DNA of 64,000 bases from Chitinophagaceae bacterium IBVUCB2 (GCA_002127295.1 NFUV01000001.1:682001-746000), one strand, 5' to 3'. Shown: positions 26,411 through 35,717, counted from the stretch's first letter. Program-made: numbers and translations. The notes: generated by a model not told the origin, from the letters alone.

Positions 26411-26980
26411 ATGAGAAGTTCAATAATTTTCTTGATAATTTTTACTCTCTGTACTATCTCATGCAAACATAAAGATAATTCTATCAAAGATAAAAGCCCG
26501 GCAGTTAAGGAATTGCCCGATACCAGCTTCTGGAATAAAGCGGTTTCAAAGTTTGACACAAGTAATTATGTCATTCAATTAAAGCACATGCAGGAGTTTT
26601 ATGATGTTCCGGGAGAATTTGGCTATATAGGAGAAGGAAAGGATTATGGATTTAGTTCATTATCCTTCATTCTGACCAATACGCAACCCAATGGAGGGCC
26701 GCCTTTGCATGTTCATAAATCCGAGGAAGCACATATTCTTCATGAAGGATCCATATTATACACGATGGGAGATAAAACATTTACTGCCACAGGTCCATAT
26801 ATTGTTAGAATTCCCGCAGGCGTACCACACACTTTTCTTAATACAGGAGACAAAGAATTACATTTGACCGCAGCCTTCCCCACCAATGTGATTAGTTATA
26901 CCGAATTAGGTAGAAATCCTCTCGTTAAAGACACAAGCGTATACAAAAAAAAACATAAGCACAACAGCCAACATAACTGA
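26411..26980 (+). CDS. Cupin-domain lipoprotein
   Basis: 189 residues. MRSSIIFLIIFTLCTISC is a lipoprotein signal (lipobox TISC). A single conserved cupin barrel (about 80-160) has motif 1 GGPPLHVHKSEEAHILHEG, where the two His plus Glu and a third His fit the metal site, and motif 2 PAGVPHTFLNTGD with the fourth metal His. The family includes small-molecule binding proteins and dioxygenases, and the substrate cannot be told. The short basic tail (KKKHKHNSQHN) may add metal affinity. It is a separate + strand transcription unit with the heat-shock gene 150 bases downstream. Confidence 0.85.
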   Translation: MRSSIIFLIIFTLCTISCKHKDNSIKDKSPAVKELPDTSFWNKAVSKFDTSNYVIQLKHMQEFYDVPGEFGYIGEGKDYGFSSLSFILTNTQPNGGPPLHVHKSEEAHILHEGSILYTMGDKTFTATGPYIVRIPAGVPHTFLNTGDKELHLTAAFPTNVISYTELGRNPLVKDTSVYKKKHKHNSQHN

Positions 26981-27118
26981 ATTTCAACAGAAATTTTGAC
27001 ACCCAAACTGCCTTTTTTTATCTCAAAAAAAGACAAATTTTCATTTGCAAAACCCGTAACCTGGAATGGCACAAGGCTTGATTTCTCCCTTTTTGAATTT
27101 CATTTTTTAACCATTAAA

Positions 27119-27126
27119 AAGGAGGT
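27119..27126 (+). promoter_or_regulatory. Unusually strong Shine-Dalgarno site fixing the Hsp20 start
   Basis: AAGGAGGT sits four bases before the ATG at 27131 and matches the anti-Shine-Dalgarno almost perfectly. Bacteroidota genes usually lack such sites. Upstream in-frame codons from 26996 encode no plausible Hsp20 N-terminus, so the start is at 27131. Confidence 0.75.
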
Positions 27127-27130
27127 GTTT

Positions 27131-27580
27131 ATGACACTCGTTAAAAGAAATGGAAATTTATTAAATCCATTGCCATTACTTTTTGATGATTTCTTTAACC
27201 GGGATTTGTTCAATTGGAATAATTCCAATTTCTCAAACACTAACACCACCATTCCGGCAGTAAACATTAAAGAAACCCCGGAAAATTATGAAGTGGAAGT
27301 AGCTGCACCCGGAATGACTAAAAAAGATTTTAAAGTAGAACTTGACGGGAATTTATTGACCATCAGCTCCGAGAGCAGTCAAAAAGAAGAAAGGGAAGAT
27401 GATAAATATTCCCTTCGTGAATTCAGCTATCAATCTTTCCAACGATCATTTACGCTACAAAAAGATGTAGTAGATATTGAAAGAATTGAGGCGAAATATG
27501 AAAACGGATTGCTTCATCTTTTGATTCCCAAAAAAGAGGAAGTAAAACAGAAACCACCCAGGCAGATTCAAATCTCTTAG
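27131..27580 (+). CDS. Small heat-shock protein, Hsp20/alpha-crystallin family
   Basis: 149 residues, an ATP-independent holdase chaperone. The short Asn/Phe-rich N-terminal arm (LLFDDFFNRDLFNW) precedes the alpha-crystallin domain (about 38-140), with IPAVNIKETPENYEVEVAAPGMTKKDFKVEL and the signature A-x-Y-x-N-G-L-L (AKYENGLLHLLIPKK). The C-terminal I-x-I motif is present as IQIS. A near-perfect ribosome binding site indicates very efficient translation, as suits a stress protein. It stands alone with a terminator just downstream. Confidence 0.95.
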   Translation: MTLVKRNGNLLNPLPLLFDDFFNRDLFNWNNSNFSNTNTTIPAVNIKETPENYEVEVAAPGMTKKDFKVELDGNLLTISSESSQKEEREDDKYSLREFSYQSFQRSFTLQKDVVDIERIEAKYENGLLHLLIPKKEEVKQKPPRQIQIS

Positions 27581-27609
27581 GAGTTATTAATTACAATTAC
27601 TTTAAAAAA

Positions 27610-27636
27610 GTTGTCCCAGGCGGGCAGCTTTTTTTA
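27610..27636 (+). terminator. Rho-independent terminator of the Hsp20 gene
   Basis: GTTGTCCC pairs with GGGCAGC with one bulged T around a short AGGC loop, followed by seven T. It lies 30 bases after the Hsp20 stop. Confidence 0.7.
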
Positions 27637-27765
27637 TTGCTCTTACTATACGTTCACCTTGTTGAAACTGTATACCATTTTACTATAAAATGATTATACA
27701 GGATTTTAACCTCCCCCTTTAACCTGTAAATTTATAGACGGTATATACCATTACAATCTTACAAC

Positions 27766-28851
27766 ATGAAAAAGAAGATCTTCACCTACTTGTTATCATT
27801 CAATTGCATGACCCTTTTTTCGCAGCAACCTTTTTTTTACAAGTTAAGTACCGCAGCTACAGCCAATGAAAAACTAACAAAATTGTATATAGCGTATGAA
27901 GTGGCCGGCATTAAATATAAAGACAGTTTGGAGCTGGGTAAAAAAACATTGACATTAAAAAAGACATTGTCACAACCAGTCGCTGCAACAATCTACACTA
28001 ACTATAATAAAATTGAACCAGTTTCCGTAATGTTAGCCAACAATACAATATCTGTGATTATCACTAACAACAGCATCTCTATTGGTAAATCCAAATTACA
28101 AAACGACTTTTTATATTTAACCGCCAATGACAGAATACGGCCGGGCTATTTCCCACTTTATGGCGAACTGTCTGCTAAAAATGACACCGCAGGCCTAAAT
28201 AAATTAGGAGTAATATTTGACAGCCTTAAAAAAGATGATATAAAAAAATCACTGGCTTATTTCAAATCCAATAAAACTTCATTATTAAGTCTTTTTTCAT
28301 TTAACAGGTTTACCACCTTCTTTGCTGATTACTCTAAAGTAGAGACAGACTTTGCCCTTTTGCCTTCCTGGGCTAAGACTAGCCCGGATGGAAAAAATAT
28401 TATTGCTAAAATTGAAGGTGCAAAATCTGCCCAAATAAATACCGTCGCTAACAATTTTATACAGGAATCTTCAACAGGTGAAATGATCAGTTTAGACTCC
28501 TTTGCAGGAAAATATGTTTTGCTTGACTTTTGGGCTAGCTGGTGTGCTCCCTGCAGAAAAGAACATCCCAACCTGATAAAAACCTATGAACAATTTAAAA
28601 ATAAAAATTTTCAGATAATATCCGTTTCATTAGATGCTGAAAAAGAAAGCTGGTTAAATGCCATTGCAAAGGATAAAATAACATGGACACAAATCTCAGA
28701 TTTAAAAGGACAAAATAATGATATAGCAGTGCAATATGGGGTGCAGTCTGTTCCGGCAAATTTTTTAATTAATCCCAAAGGGATAATCATTGATAAAAAT
28801 CTAACAGGTGAAGAGCTTTATAAAAAACTGAACACTTTGCTGGATAAATAA
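27766..28851 (+). CDS. TlpA-like thiol-disulfide oxidoreductase with DUF4369-like N-terminal domain
   Basis: 361 residues. A signal peptide (about 1-19, LFSQ) exports a protein whose N-terminal ~200 residues resemble the DUF4369 beta-sandwich found before thioredoxin folds in Bacteroidota. The C-terminal TlpA/AhpC-TSA domain (about 225-361) has the active site WASWCAPCRKEHP (Cys260 and Cys263) and the cis-Pro in QSVPANFLINPKG. It presumably reduces periplasmic disulfides, for instance for cytochrome c maturation or redox homeostasis. It is transcribed alone between the Hsp20 terminator and the YceI gene. Confidence 0.9.
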   Translation: MKKKIFTYLLSFNCMTLFSQQPFFYKLSTAATANEKLTKLYIAYEVAGIKYKDSLELGKKTLTLKKTLSQPVAATIYTNYNKIEPVSVMLANNTISVIITNNSISIGKSKLQNDFLYLTANDRIRPGYFPLYGELSAKNDTAGLNKLGVIFDSLKKDDIKKSLAYFKSNKTSLLSLFSFNRFTTFFADYSKVETDFALLPSWAKTSPDGKNIIAKIEGAKSAQINTVANNFIQESSTGEMISLDSFAGKYVLLDFWASWCAPCRKEHPNLIKTYEQFKNKNFQIISVSLDAEKESWLNAIAKDKITWTQISDLKGQNNDIAVQYGVQSVPANFLINPKGIIIDKNLTGEELYKKLNTLLDK

Positions 28852-29066
28852 AAGAATTTCACTCCGGGGTTTTCCATACTGGAAACGTAACTCATAAATT
28901 CAGTTTTCCGTCATTCCATGGAACTTAGCTGTTGGGAAAAATGTCTCTAATCAAAACATTTCGAAATAGTTGTTAAAGAGATACCTTTACTGCATCAACT
29001 TCCCTCGCCCTATGGAAAAAAGAATTCCATATTAGCAACTAATTTTTCATACTTAAAAAATTAAAA

Positions 29067-29606
29067 ATGGGAGCAACAGGACCTACAACAACAAAATGGG
29101 TTTTAGACCCTGCGCACAGTGAAATTACTTTCAAAGTAAAACACATGATGATTACGAATGTTAAAGGTGAGTTCAAAGTCTTTTCGGTAGCGGTAGATGG
29201 CGAAGATATTTTTACTTCACCCATCACAGCAACAATCGACGCCTCCTCCATTAGTACCAATAACGAACAACGAGATGGCCACTTAAAATCAGCAGACTTC
29301 TTTGATGTGGAAAATCACAAAGAGCTAATTTTTAAAAGTAATTCATTTAAAAAAGCCGGGGATGAATATGAATTGAAAGGAATACTCACTATTAAAGGCA
29401 TTAGTAAAGAAGTAAGTTTTGATGTAGAGTTTGGCGGTATCAATAAAGATCCCTGGGGTAATGATAAAGCAGGTTTTTCTGTCAGCGGTAAGATCAACCG
29501 TAAAGATTGGGGACTGAACTGGAATACAGCACTGGAAACAGGTGGTGTTTTAGTGAGTGAGGATGTAAAAGTTTTTGGTGAATTTCAATTTACAAAACAG
29601 GCCTAA
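29067..29606 (+). CDS. YceI family protein (cytoplasmic variant)
   Basis: 179 residues, no signal peptide. The YceI lipocalin-like barrel is plain: WVLDPAHSEITFKVKHMMITNVKGEF at the start, TATIDASSISTNNEQRDGHLKSADFFDVENHKELIFKS in the centre, and FSVSGKINRKDWGLNWN near the end. Most YceI proteins are periplasmic, but this one begins MGATGPTTTKWVLDP, so it likely stays in the cytoplasm. Members bind isoprenoid or amide-containing lipids. The gene is followed 12 bases later by a small membrane protein, suggesting a two-gene unit. Confidence 0.92.
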   Translation: MGATGPTTTKWVLDPAHSEITFKVKHMMITNVKGEFKVFSVAVDGEDIFTSPITATIDASSISTNNEQRDGHLKSADFFDVENHKELIFKSNSFKKAGDEYELKGILTIKGISKEVSFDVEFGGINKDPWGNDKAGFSVSGKINRKDWGLNWNTALETGGVLVSEDVKVFGEFQFTKQA

Positions 29607-29618
29607 TTATTCAAGCAT

Positions 29619-30149
29619 ATGAATGTTACTTCGGAGATAAAACTTCATTTGCTAAACATCAATGAATTACTTCGTTCACCCACTTCTCTTTATCGTAAGA
29701 GAACACTCAAAACCGACGCTGAAGAATTTATTGTTGAGGAAGCTGAGGCTCTTCCCCGTAAAGGTTCCATTACGCTGAAAATAGATCTGGCGTTATCCGC
29801 AATTCAACATAAAGATGAAATAGGCCCTGCTATACATCAACATTTTTGTTATCGCAGGAAGCAGTCGCAAAAAAAATATAACCGCATATTAAAATATGGC
29901 TGGAGAATATTGTTCATTGCATTAGGAATGCTTGCTCTAATATTTGCATTAACAGAAATTGCATTGCATCGTATACCCGATAACCGTCTTATTCTTTTTA
30001 TCCGTGAATCCTTTATAATTTTTGGTTGGGTGGCCTTATGGCGACCGCTGGAAATGTTGCTCTACGATTGGTATCCAATAAAAGCAGATATCAAATTATA
30101 CAAAAGGCTTGAGGAAAGCGAAGTAGAGGTAGTTATTAACGAAGCTTAG
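29619..30149 (+). CDS. Small membrane protein, function unknown
   Basis: 176 residues. Two membrane spans are visible (about 110-128, ILFIALGMLALIFALT, and about 140-160, LILFIRESFIIFGWVALW), with a soluble N-terminal region of ~105 residues and a short Glu-rich tail (ESEVEVVINEA). The phrase 'LILFIRESFIIFGWVALWRPLEMLLYDW' is characteristic of a conserved family of small Bacteroidota membrane proteins, but I recall no function. It follows the YceI gene by 12 bases and converges on the PAS protein with a 17-base gap. It might act on the lipid that YceI carries. Confidence 0.8.
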   Translation: MNVTSEIKLHLLNINELLRSPTSLYRKRTLKTDAEEFIVEEAEALPRKGSITLKIDLALSAIQHKDEIGPAIHQHFCYRRKQSQKKYNRILKYGWRILFIALGMLALIFALTEIALHRIPDNRLILFIRESFIIFGWVALWRPLEMLLYDWYPIKADIKLYKRLEESEVEVVINEA

Positions 30150-30166
30150 AGTGATATTTGCATTTA

Positions 30167-30691
30167 TCATTCCTTTTGGTTTTTTCCCTGGCGTTCTAAA
30201 ACAGCGTTGGTAGTTTCCATACAGGTTACCAATACACCTTTCACCTTGTCATCTTCACCAAAGGCAGGACTGTAACTAAATGTCCAATAAATATCTTCTA
30301 CCCTTCCATTCCGTTCAAACGGCACCAGTTGATCTTCAAACCATACTGGCTCATGCGTTACAATAACTTTCTGAATAAGCGGACCAATAAAATGCCATAT
30401 CTCTCCCCATACAACGATGGCTTTTTTACCAATAGCAGGATGTTTGCCATTTACTCCAAGGCTGGGACGAAATGCTTCATTATAAAAGCAAACAAAATCA
30501 TCACCCCAGAATAAGAACATCGGAAAAGCGGAATGAAGGACATTACTAAGGGTGATTCTTAAGCTAACAGGCCAGTTGTCTATATCTCCAACACAGGTTT
30601 TAGACCAATCGTATTCAAATATCAGCTTTCCCATCTCGCCGGTATTTTGCAAAAAGGGATAATCTTCAATATGTTTTACATAACCTGTCAA
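30167..30691 (-). CDS. Stand-alone PAS-domain protein
   Basis: 174 residues from a TTG at 30691; no upstream ATG exists before an in-frame stop, and an internal ATG (residue 20, GEMGKL) is the alternative. The body is one PAS domain of the type usually found at the N-terminus of hybrid kinases (EYDWSKTCVGDIDNWPVSLRITLSNVL, PMFLFWGDDFVCFYNEAFRPSLG, then WTFSYSPAFGEDDKVKGVLVTCMETTNAVL). The following GAF, kinase or cyclase part is missing and a stop follows at once. It is either a truncated kinase or a free sensor. A TetR-type operator-like palindrome lies upstream. Confidence 0.8.
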   Translation of the reverse strand: MTGYVKHIEDYPFLQNTGEMGKLIFEYDWSKTCVGDIDNWPVSLRITLSNVLHSAFPMFLFWGDDFVCFYNEAFRPSLGVNGKHPAIGKKAIVVWGEIWHFIGPLIQKVIVTHEPVWFEDQLVPFERNGRVEDIYWTFSYSPAFGEDDKVKGVLVTCMETTNAVLERQGKNQKE

Positions 30692-30709
30692 GCCTCTGTT
30701 TAATGTAAA

Positions 30710-30727
30710 TATAACCGTTCGGTTATA
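30710..30727. promoter_or_regulatory. Candidate operator: TATAACCG-TT-CGGTTATA palindrome
   Basis: Perfect 8-base arms separated by TT lie 19 bases upstream of the PAS gene start, next to a -7-like TATATTTA on the minus strand. AACCG-N2-CGGTT palindromes are typical of TetR-family operators. No TetR gene is present in the window, so the regulator would act in trans. Confidence 0.55.
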
Positions 30728-30849
30728 AACTTAAACACTATACCCCCATTTTTGTATAAAACAGCCAGAGAGTATACGGGTATCAACGCAACTTTCAATA
30801 AGGTTTGAGTTTTCCTGAAAGACGTAAACTAAAAACTAATGAAACGCTG

Positions 30850-32040
30850 TTACTGATACACTCTTATATAGTCCACCACCAGCCACTGTGGAAAGTTGGT
30901 AGTGGCATCGGGACTACCGGGCCAGTTACCACCAACAGCAAGGTTGAAAATAAAGAAGAAGTCTTCATTAAACGGCCAGGTGGCCGCTCCAACATCTGGT
31001 TTATTAACAGTAGAAATTAAAATACCATCCACAAAAACCTTTATCTGGTCTTGTTTCCATTCCATAGAGAAAACATGGAACTCATCATTAAAAGTAGCGC
31101 CACCAGGTAATGAATAGCTGCGGTTAATTGAAGTACTGCCCGGCCCCGGTCCGAAATGCAGGGTGGTGTGAGTTCTTCCGGGTTCATGTCCCACCAATTC
31201 CATAATATCTATTTCACCACTGGTTGGCCATCCGCCATATACATTGCTTTGTGGCAACATCCAGAGTGCAGGCCAGATGCCCTTTCCTTTGGGTAGTTTA
31301 GCCCTGATATCTACTTTAGCATATTTGAAAAACTTTTTACCCCTCGATACAATTTTTGAAGATGTATAATTTTTCCCACTGAAACTTTCTTTACGGGCTT
31401 CAATTATTAATTTTCCATCCTGGAAAAAAAGATTCTCCGGACGACCCGTATAATATTCTAATTCATTATTCCCCCAACCGCAAATACTTGGGCAACCATC
31501 TCCGCCTTCCACTGTCCATGCTGCTCCGTTTAAGGTGCCTGTATTAAATTCATCGGCCCATGCAAGTGTATATCCGGCGTAGCTTGCCGGGGCATCGTAT
31601 CCTGCATTGGTAAAGGGAACTCTTATATCATCATTAACTATAGTAGCGGTGCCCATAAATGTGCCAAGCGATGCATTGGTAGTTCCTGTTATCATTACTG
31701 TAAACAGATCGTCTGCTTCCCGTATATCGTCGGCAGTTACAGCGATATTAATTGTCTTTTGTGTTTCGTTGGGTTGAAAAGTTACCGACTGGTTCGTAAC
31801 CGCTGTATAGTCTTCCCCTGCTTTTGCTGTTCCTTCTGTAGTAGAGTAAGTAACGGTTACCGGATTCGGAAAGCTTTTGCTCAACGTAAGGGTAAAACCA
31901 AAATTAGTGGTGGCTGCATTTCCCTCGTTTAAGCTGATACTATTGATAGAAACAGAAGGTTGTGTTGGCGGAGGGGAATCGCCACCATTTTTTTTACAGG
32001 CTGTACTAACTAACAGCAAGAGGCTAATTATAATTCGCAT
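30850..32040 (-). CDS. Lipoprotein GH16 beta-glucanase with Calx-beta domain
   Basis: 396 residues. MRIIISLLLLVSTAC is a lipoprotein signal (mature N-terminus CKKNGGD). A Calx-beta domain (about 31-138) precedes a GH16 jelly roll (about 150-396) with the catalytic motif GEIDIME: Glu276 nucleophile, Asp278 and Glu281 acid/base. WPALWMLP and the 'VDYIRVYQ' end are typical of laminarinase-like GH16 enzymes. The role is endo-cleavage of beta-1,3- or mixed-linkage glucan at the cell surface. It is the last gene of the PUL and follows GH30 by 31 bases. Substrate is inferred from the GH set. Confidence 0.92.
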   Translation of the reverse strand: MRIIISLLLLVSTACKKNGGDSPPPTQPSVSINSISLNEGNAATTNFGFTLTLSKSFPNPVTVTYSTTEGTAKAGEDYTAVTNQSVTFQPNETQKTINIAVTADDIREADDLFTVMITGTTNASLGTFMGTATIVNDDIRVPFTNAGYDAPASYAGYTLAWADEFNTGTLNGAAWTVEGGDGCPSICGWGNNELEYYTGRPENLFFQDGKLIIEARKESFSGKNYTSSKIVSRGKKFFKYAKVDIRAKLPKGKGIWPALWMLPQSNVYGGWPTSGEIDIMELVGHEPGRTHTTLHFGPGPGSTSINRSYSLPGGATFNDEFHVFSMEWKQDQIKVFVDGILISTVNKPDVGAATWPFNEDFFFIFNLAVGGNWPGSPDATTNFPQWLVVDYIRVYQ

Positions 32041-32071
32041 ATTAATTCTTTAAAACTATTAATTATTTTAT

Positions 32072-33520
32072 TTACCAAACATAGGTAGCAACTGCTCCTG
32101 CATCGAGGGCTGTTGTCACCCATTTACCTTTATACTTAATATTAAATGTTTGTACAGAACTACCGTCGTTCAATACGATCAATACTTTTTTACCATCCTG
32201 TCTTTTAAATGCCACATTTTGGATGTTGCCATATATTTCGCTTTTAATACGGGTAGAACCATCCGGTACAAATTTTGAAGCATGTGCAATTATATAGTAC
32301 GCTACATTTCTTGTAATAACACTTCCGCTTATCGTTAATGCACCTTTACATACATCACAACCACCGGGTGTGTGCGGACCATAAGTTGCATCATTTGCCA
32401 AATTCCACTCCAATGCATTCCGGCTCCAATTACGCATAGAACCAATAATCACATTTTTTAAATGCCATTTTAAATCGCCGCCAAATCCTCCCGTAGAAGA
32501 AGTGTATTGCTCTGTAAAATATACATGCTTATCTGGGTAAGCATTATGCACCTGTGATAGTGCACTTATGTCCCCGTTATATAAATGAAAGGCAGCGCCA
32601 TCAACATATTGTTTTGCTGCGGCATCATTTAATACTTCTAGCGGGTAGCCGGGATTATCACAATTATGATCCCACACAATTATTTTAGTGCTGATGTTTG
32701 CCGCCTGAAACGCTGGCCCTAGATTATTTTTTACAAATGTCGCCTGTTGAGCTGCTGTCATTAACATACTCGGGTTATTCCCACCATGCAATGGTTCATT
32801 TTGTATAGTGATGGCATCCATACGAATACCTTTTGCCTGCATGGCCTGTATATATTTCACAAAATAATTTGCATACACACTATAATATTGCGGCAACAAA
32901 CTTCCACCAATAGAACTATTATTATCCTTCATCCATGTGGGGGGTGACCACGGTGAGCCCAATATTTTAATGTTAGGATTAATTAATAAAATTTCTTTCA
33001 ATACAGGGATAAGATTGGTTTCATCATGACTAAGACTAAAATTAGTTAGATTAACATCTGTCTGTCCTGCCGGTAAATCATTGTACGAAAAAACTTGTGC
33101 ACTTAAATCCGATGCGCCAATACTTACCCGCAGATAATTTACTCCGATTCCATTATTACCCGCAGAAAATAATTCTTGCAATAATGACTGGCGGGTGGAA
33201 GGAGGAAGCGCATTGATAAGATCAGCACTACCGCCGGTTAACGTGTAACCGAATCCATCTATTTGCTGATAAGCAACTGTTGAGTCAACATCTATTACAG
33301 GGTGAGCATTGGCTGTTGTTCCAAAAACCAATGGAGCAATTTGTTTTTGTAATAAAGATGATTGGTCACCTTTTGTAACCCAGTAATCCACTTCTGAAAC
33401 AGGAGGCGGTGGTGGTGGCTCAACAGAGGTATTGGAACTACCTCCTGATTTTTTTTGACAACCAGAATTGTAGCCCGAAAATGTAAACAATATTGCCAGC
33501 AAAAAAATCTTACTTATCAT
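32072..33520 (-). CDS. Lipoprotein GH30 glycosidase (probable endo-beta-1,6-glucanase)
   Basis: 482 residues. The signal peptide ends at Cys21 (NSGC), followed by a Ser/Gly/Pro linker. The GH30 catalytic (beta/alpha)8 barrel has the 'QQIDGFGYTLTGGSAD' start, the acid/base Glu242 in IQNEPLHGG and the nucleophile Glu337 in VYFTEQYTSSTG. The C-terminal beta domain (about 410-482, FKRQDGKKVLIVLNDG) completes the family. Subfamily GH30_3 enzymes are beta-1,6-glucanases, and the neighbourhood supports that. The gap to GH3 is 2 bases, so the two are co-translated. Glucosylceramidase activity is the alternative. Confidence 0.9.
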   Translation of the reverse strand: MISKIFLLAILFTFSGYNSGCQKKSGGSSNTSVEPPPPPPVSEVDYWVTKGDQSSLLQKQIAPLVFGTTANAHPVIDVDSTVAYQQIDGFGYTLTGGSADLINALPPSTRQSLLQELFSAGNNGIGVNYLRVSIGASDLSAQVFSYNDLPAGQTDVNLTNFSLSHDETNLIPVLKEILLINPNIKILGSPWSPPTWMKDNNSSIGGSLLPQYYSVYANYFVKYIQAMQAKGIRMDAITIQNEPLHGGNNPSMLMTAAQQATFVKNNLGPAFQAANISTKIIVWDHNCDNPGYPLEVLNDAAAKQYVDGAAFHLYNGDISALSQVHNAYPDKHVYFTEQYTSSTGGFGGDLKWHLKNVIIGSMRNWSRNALEWNLANDATYGPHTPGGCDVCKGALTISGSVITRNVAYYIIAHASKFVPDGSTRIKSEIYGNIQNVAFKRQDGKKVLIVLNDGSSVQTFNIKYKGKWVTTALDAGAVATYVW

Positions 33521-33522
33521 TT

Positions 33523-35688
33523 CTATAAGTTTACTTTTCCAGAAAGTTTAATATCCCTGGATGAATTACCAACTAGTATATCAAATACTCCGGGTTCCAT
33601 TACCCATTTATTCAAATTCTCGTTGAAGTATTTAAATGCATCTTCATTTAATGTAATTGTAATTTGCTTAGACTCTTCTGGGTTCAGAAATACTTTCTGA
33701 AAACCTTTTAATTCTTTTTCAGGTCTTGCCAGGGTTGATTTTTGCTGATGTACATACACCTGCGCAACATCTGCCCCGGCCACTTTACCTATATTTTTCA
33801 CCGTTAGTGTTACTATTACTTTTTTACTATTACCTGATACTTTTAAATTGCTATACGAAAATGATGTATAAGACAATCCAAAACCAAAGGCGAATTCCGG
33901 TGCTACTTTGTAGGTGTCATAATAACGATACCCTACATAAATATCATCCAGGTAATACAAATTCTTCTTTGCATCATGGGGGTATGTCCCCAATTTATGT
34001 GCCGGAACATCGTCTAATTTTTTAGGGAATGTCATTGGCAATTTGCCAGAGGGATTAAGTTTTCCAAAAATGATTTTAGCTAATGCATTACCTCCTTCCA
34101 TTCCGGGATACCATGCTTGAACTATTCCTTTTGCACTGGCAATCCATTCTGACATATCAATGGGTCCACCACCCATCAGCACAACAATTGTATTCGGATT
34201 AGCTTTCAAAACAGCTTTTACCAGTTCATCCTGTCCAAACGGCATTTTCATATCCGGCTTGTCCGTATCTTCTGCATCGTAGGCATTATCAGACCATACA
34301 CTATAGTTATATCCATGTGTCCATCCTACAACCAGTATTGCCATTTCCGATTTTGATGCTGCATCAACAGCTTGCTGAATCAAAGCTGCATCAGCCTTTG
34401 CACCACGTTCAATTTTATAACCCGGACTATAAGTTATACTGGTACTTCCCGCCATTTTTTTTATTCCTTCCAATGGTGTCACTTCATAAAATGCTCTTAC
34501 CTGTGAGCTGCCTCCTCCCATCGATTGTTTTCGTTCAGCATTATATCCAATTACTGCAATTGATTTTACGGATGAAGCCAATGGCAATATATTATTTTCG
34601 TTTTTTAATAATACAATACCTTCCTCGGCCACTGTAGCAGCAGTTTTTTGATGCGCTGCAGTATTATACTCTCCTTTCATTCTTTTTCCATCAAGCATAT
34701 TGGTCTTCGTCATCACATATAAAATTCGTCGCACTTTCTCATCTACTAGTGATTCTGGTATTTGACCTGAACGAACCAATTTCAAAACGGTATCACCCAT
34801 GAAAAACTTACCATAGTTGGGATTAGGAAGCATACTTAGATCAGTTCCCATTTCAATATCGCATCCGTTCCATAATGCTTCCATCGTATTATGTACGGCA
34901 CCCCAGTCGCTGATAACAGCTCCTTTAAAATTCCATTCTGTTTTTAATATTTGATTAATGAGATAACTGTTCTGCGTTGCATATTGCCCCCTGAAAAGAT
35001 TGTAAGAACCCATCAGCGTATTTACATTGGCTTCGGTAACGGCAGCTTTAAAACCGGGTAAATAAATCTCTCTCAATGCTCTTTCGCTCATGTGAACGTT
35101 TACAAAATTCCGGTTCACTTCCTGGTTATTAGCAATGTAATGTTTTACACAGGCAGATACTCCCTGGCCTTGCACTCCATTAATATATCCAACCGTCATG
35201 CGGGAAATGAGAAAAGGATCTTCACTCTGGTATTCAAAATTTCTTCCATTCAGCGGCGTACGAATGATATTAATTCCCGGTCCAAGAATGATATCCTTGC
35301 CCCGGTAATTTGCTTCGCTTCCCAATACTTTTCCAAATTCATAACCTAATGACGGATTCCAGGTGGCAGCTAAACAAACGCCGGTTGGTAAATAGGTACC
35401 GGAATCATATACATTTTTATCTGCTTCCCAATCCCGTCCATGCTCTACCCGTACGCCATGAGGTCCATCCGACATTACTATTTCCGGAATACCTAATCTT
35501 GCAACGCCACCCGATGTAAAAGATGAAGTAGCATGAATCATAGCTACTTTCTCTTCCAGTGTCATTTTTTTTACCAGGTCTTCAATTTTTGCTGATGTCT
35601 TTACAGCTTGTGCAGTTGACTGCAACGTAACTACTACTACACATACTAAAGCAAAGATTGAACGGATAGAAAAAGAAATATTTATCAT
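33523..35688 (-). CDS. GH3 beta-glucosidase
   Basis: 721 residues from the ATG at 35688; a TTG nine bases upstream is in frame but adds only three residues. A signal peptide (to about 27, STAQ) sends it to the periplasm. GH3 N-terminal barrel: MTLEEKVAMIHA, KHYIANNQE, and nucleophile Asp261 in GAVISDWGAVH. The C-terminal alpha/beta sandwich (LLKNENNILPL, VVLMGGGPIDMSEW) and the fibronectin III-like end domain (VKNIGKVAGADVAQVYVHQQ) follow. It would release glucose from oligosaccharides made by the GH16 and GH30 enzymes. No PA14 insert is present. Confidence 0.94.
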   Translation of the reverse strand: MINISFSIRSIFALVCVVVVTLQSTAQAVKTSAKIEDLVKKMTLEEKVAMIHATSSFTSGGVARLGIPEIVMSDGPHGVRVEHGRDWEADKNVYDSGTYLPTGVCLAATWNPSLGYEFGKVLGSEANYRGKDIILGPGINIIRTPLNGRNFEYQSEDPFLISRMTVGYINGVQGQGVSACVKHYIANNQEVNRNFVNVHMSERALREIYLPGFKAAVTEANVNTLMGSYNLFRGQYATQNSYLINQILKTEWNFKGAVISDWGAVHNTMEALWNGCDIEMGTDLSMLPNPNYGKFFMGDTVLKLVRSGQIPESLVDEKVRRILYVMTKTNMLDGKRMKGEYNTAAHQKTAATVAEEGIVLLKNENNILPLASSVKSIAVIGYNAERKQSMGGGSSQVRAFYEVTPLEGIKKMAGSTSITYSPGYKIERGAKADAALIQQAVDAASKSEMAILVVGWTHGYNYSVWSDNAYDAEDTDKPDMKMPFGQDELVKAVLKANPNTIVVLMGGGPIDMSEWIASAKGIVQAWYPGMEGGNALAKIIFGKLNPSGKLPMTFPKKLDDVPAHKLGTYPHDAKKNLYYLDDIYVGYRYYDTYKVAPEFAFGFGLSYTSFSYSNLKVSGNSKKVIVTLTVKNIGKVAGADVAQVYVHQQKSTLARPEKELKGFQKVFLNPEESKQITITLNEDAFKYFNENLNKWVMEPGVFDILVGNSSRDIKLSGKVNL

Positions 35689-35717
35689 GCGATACAATTA
35701 CTGTTAAAAGGAAATTT

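Noticed and set aside
26996-27130. N-terminal extension of Hsp20
   Set aside because: It lacks similarity to Hsp20 N-termini and an excellent ribosome binding site precedes the internal ATG at 27131.
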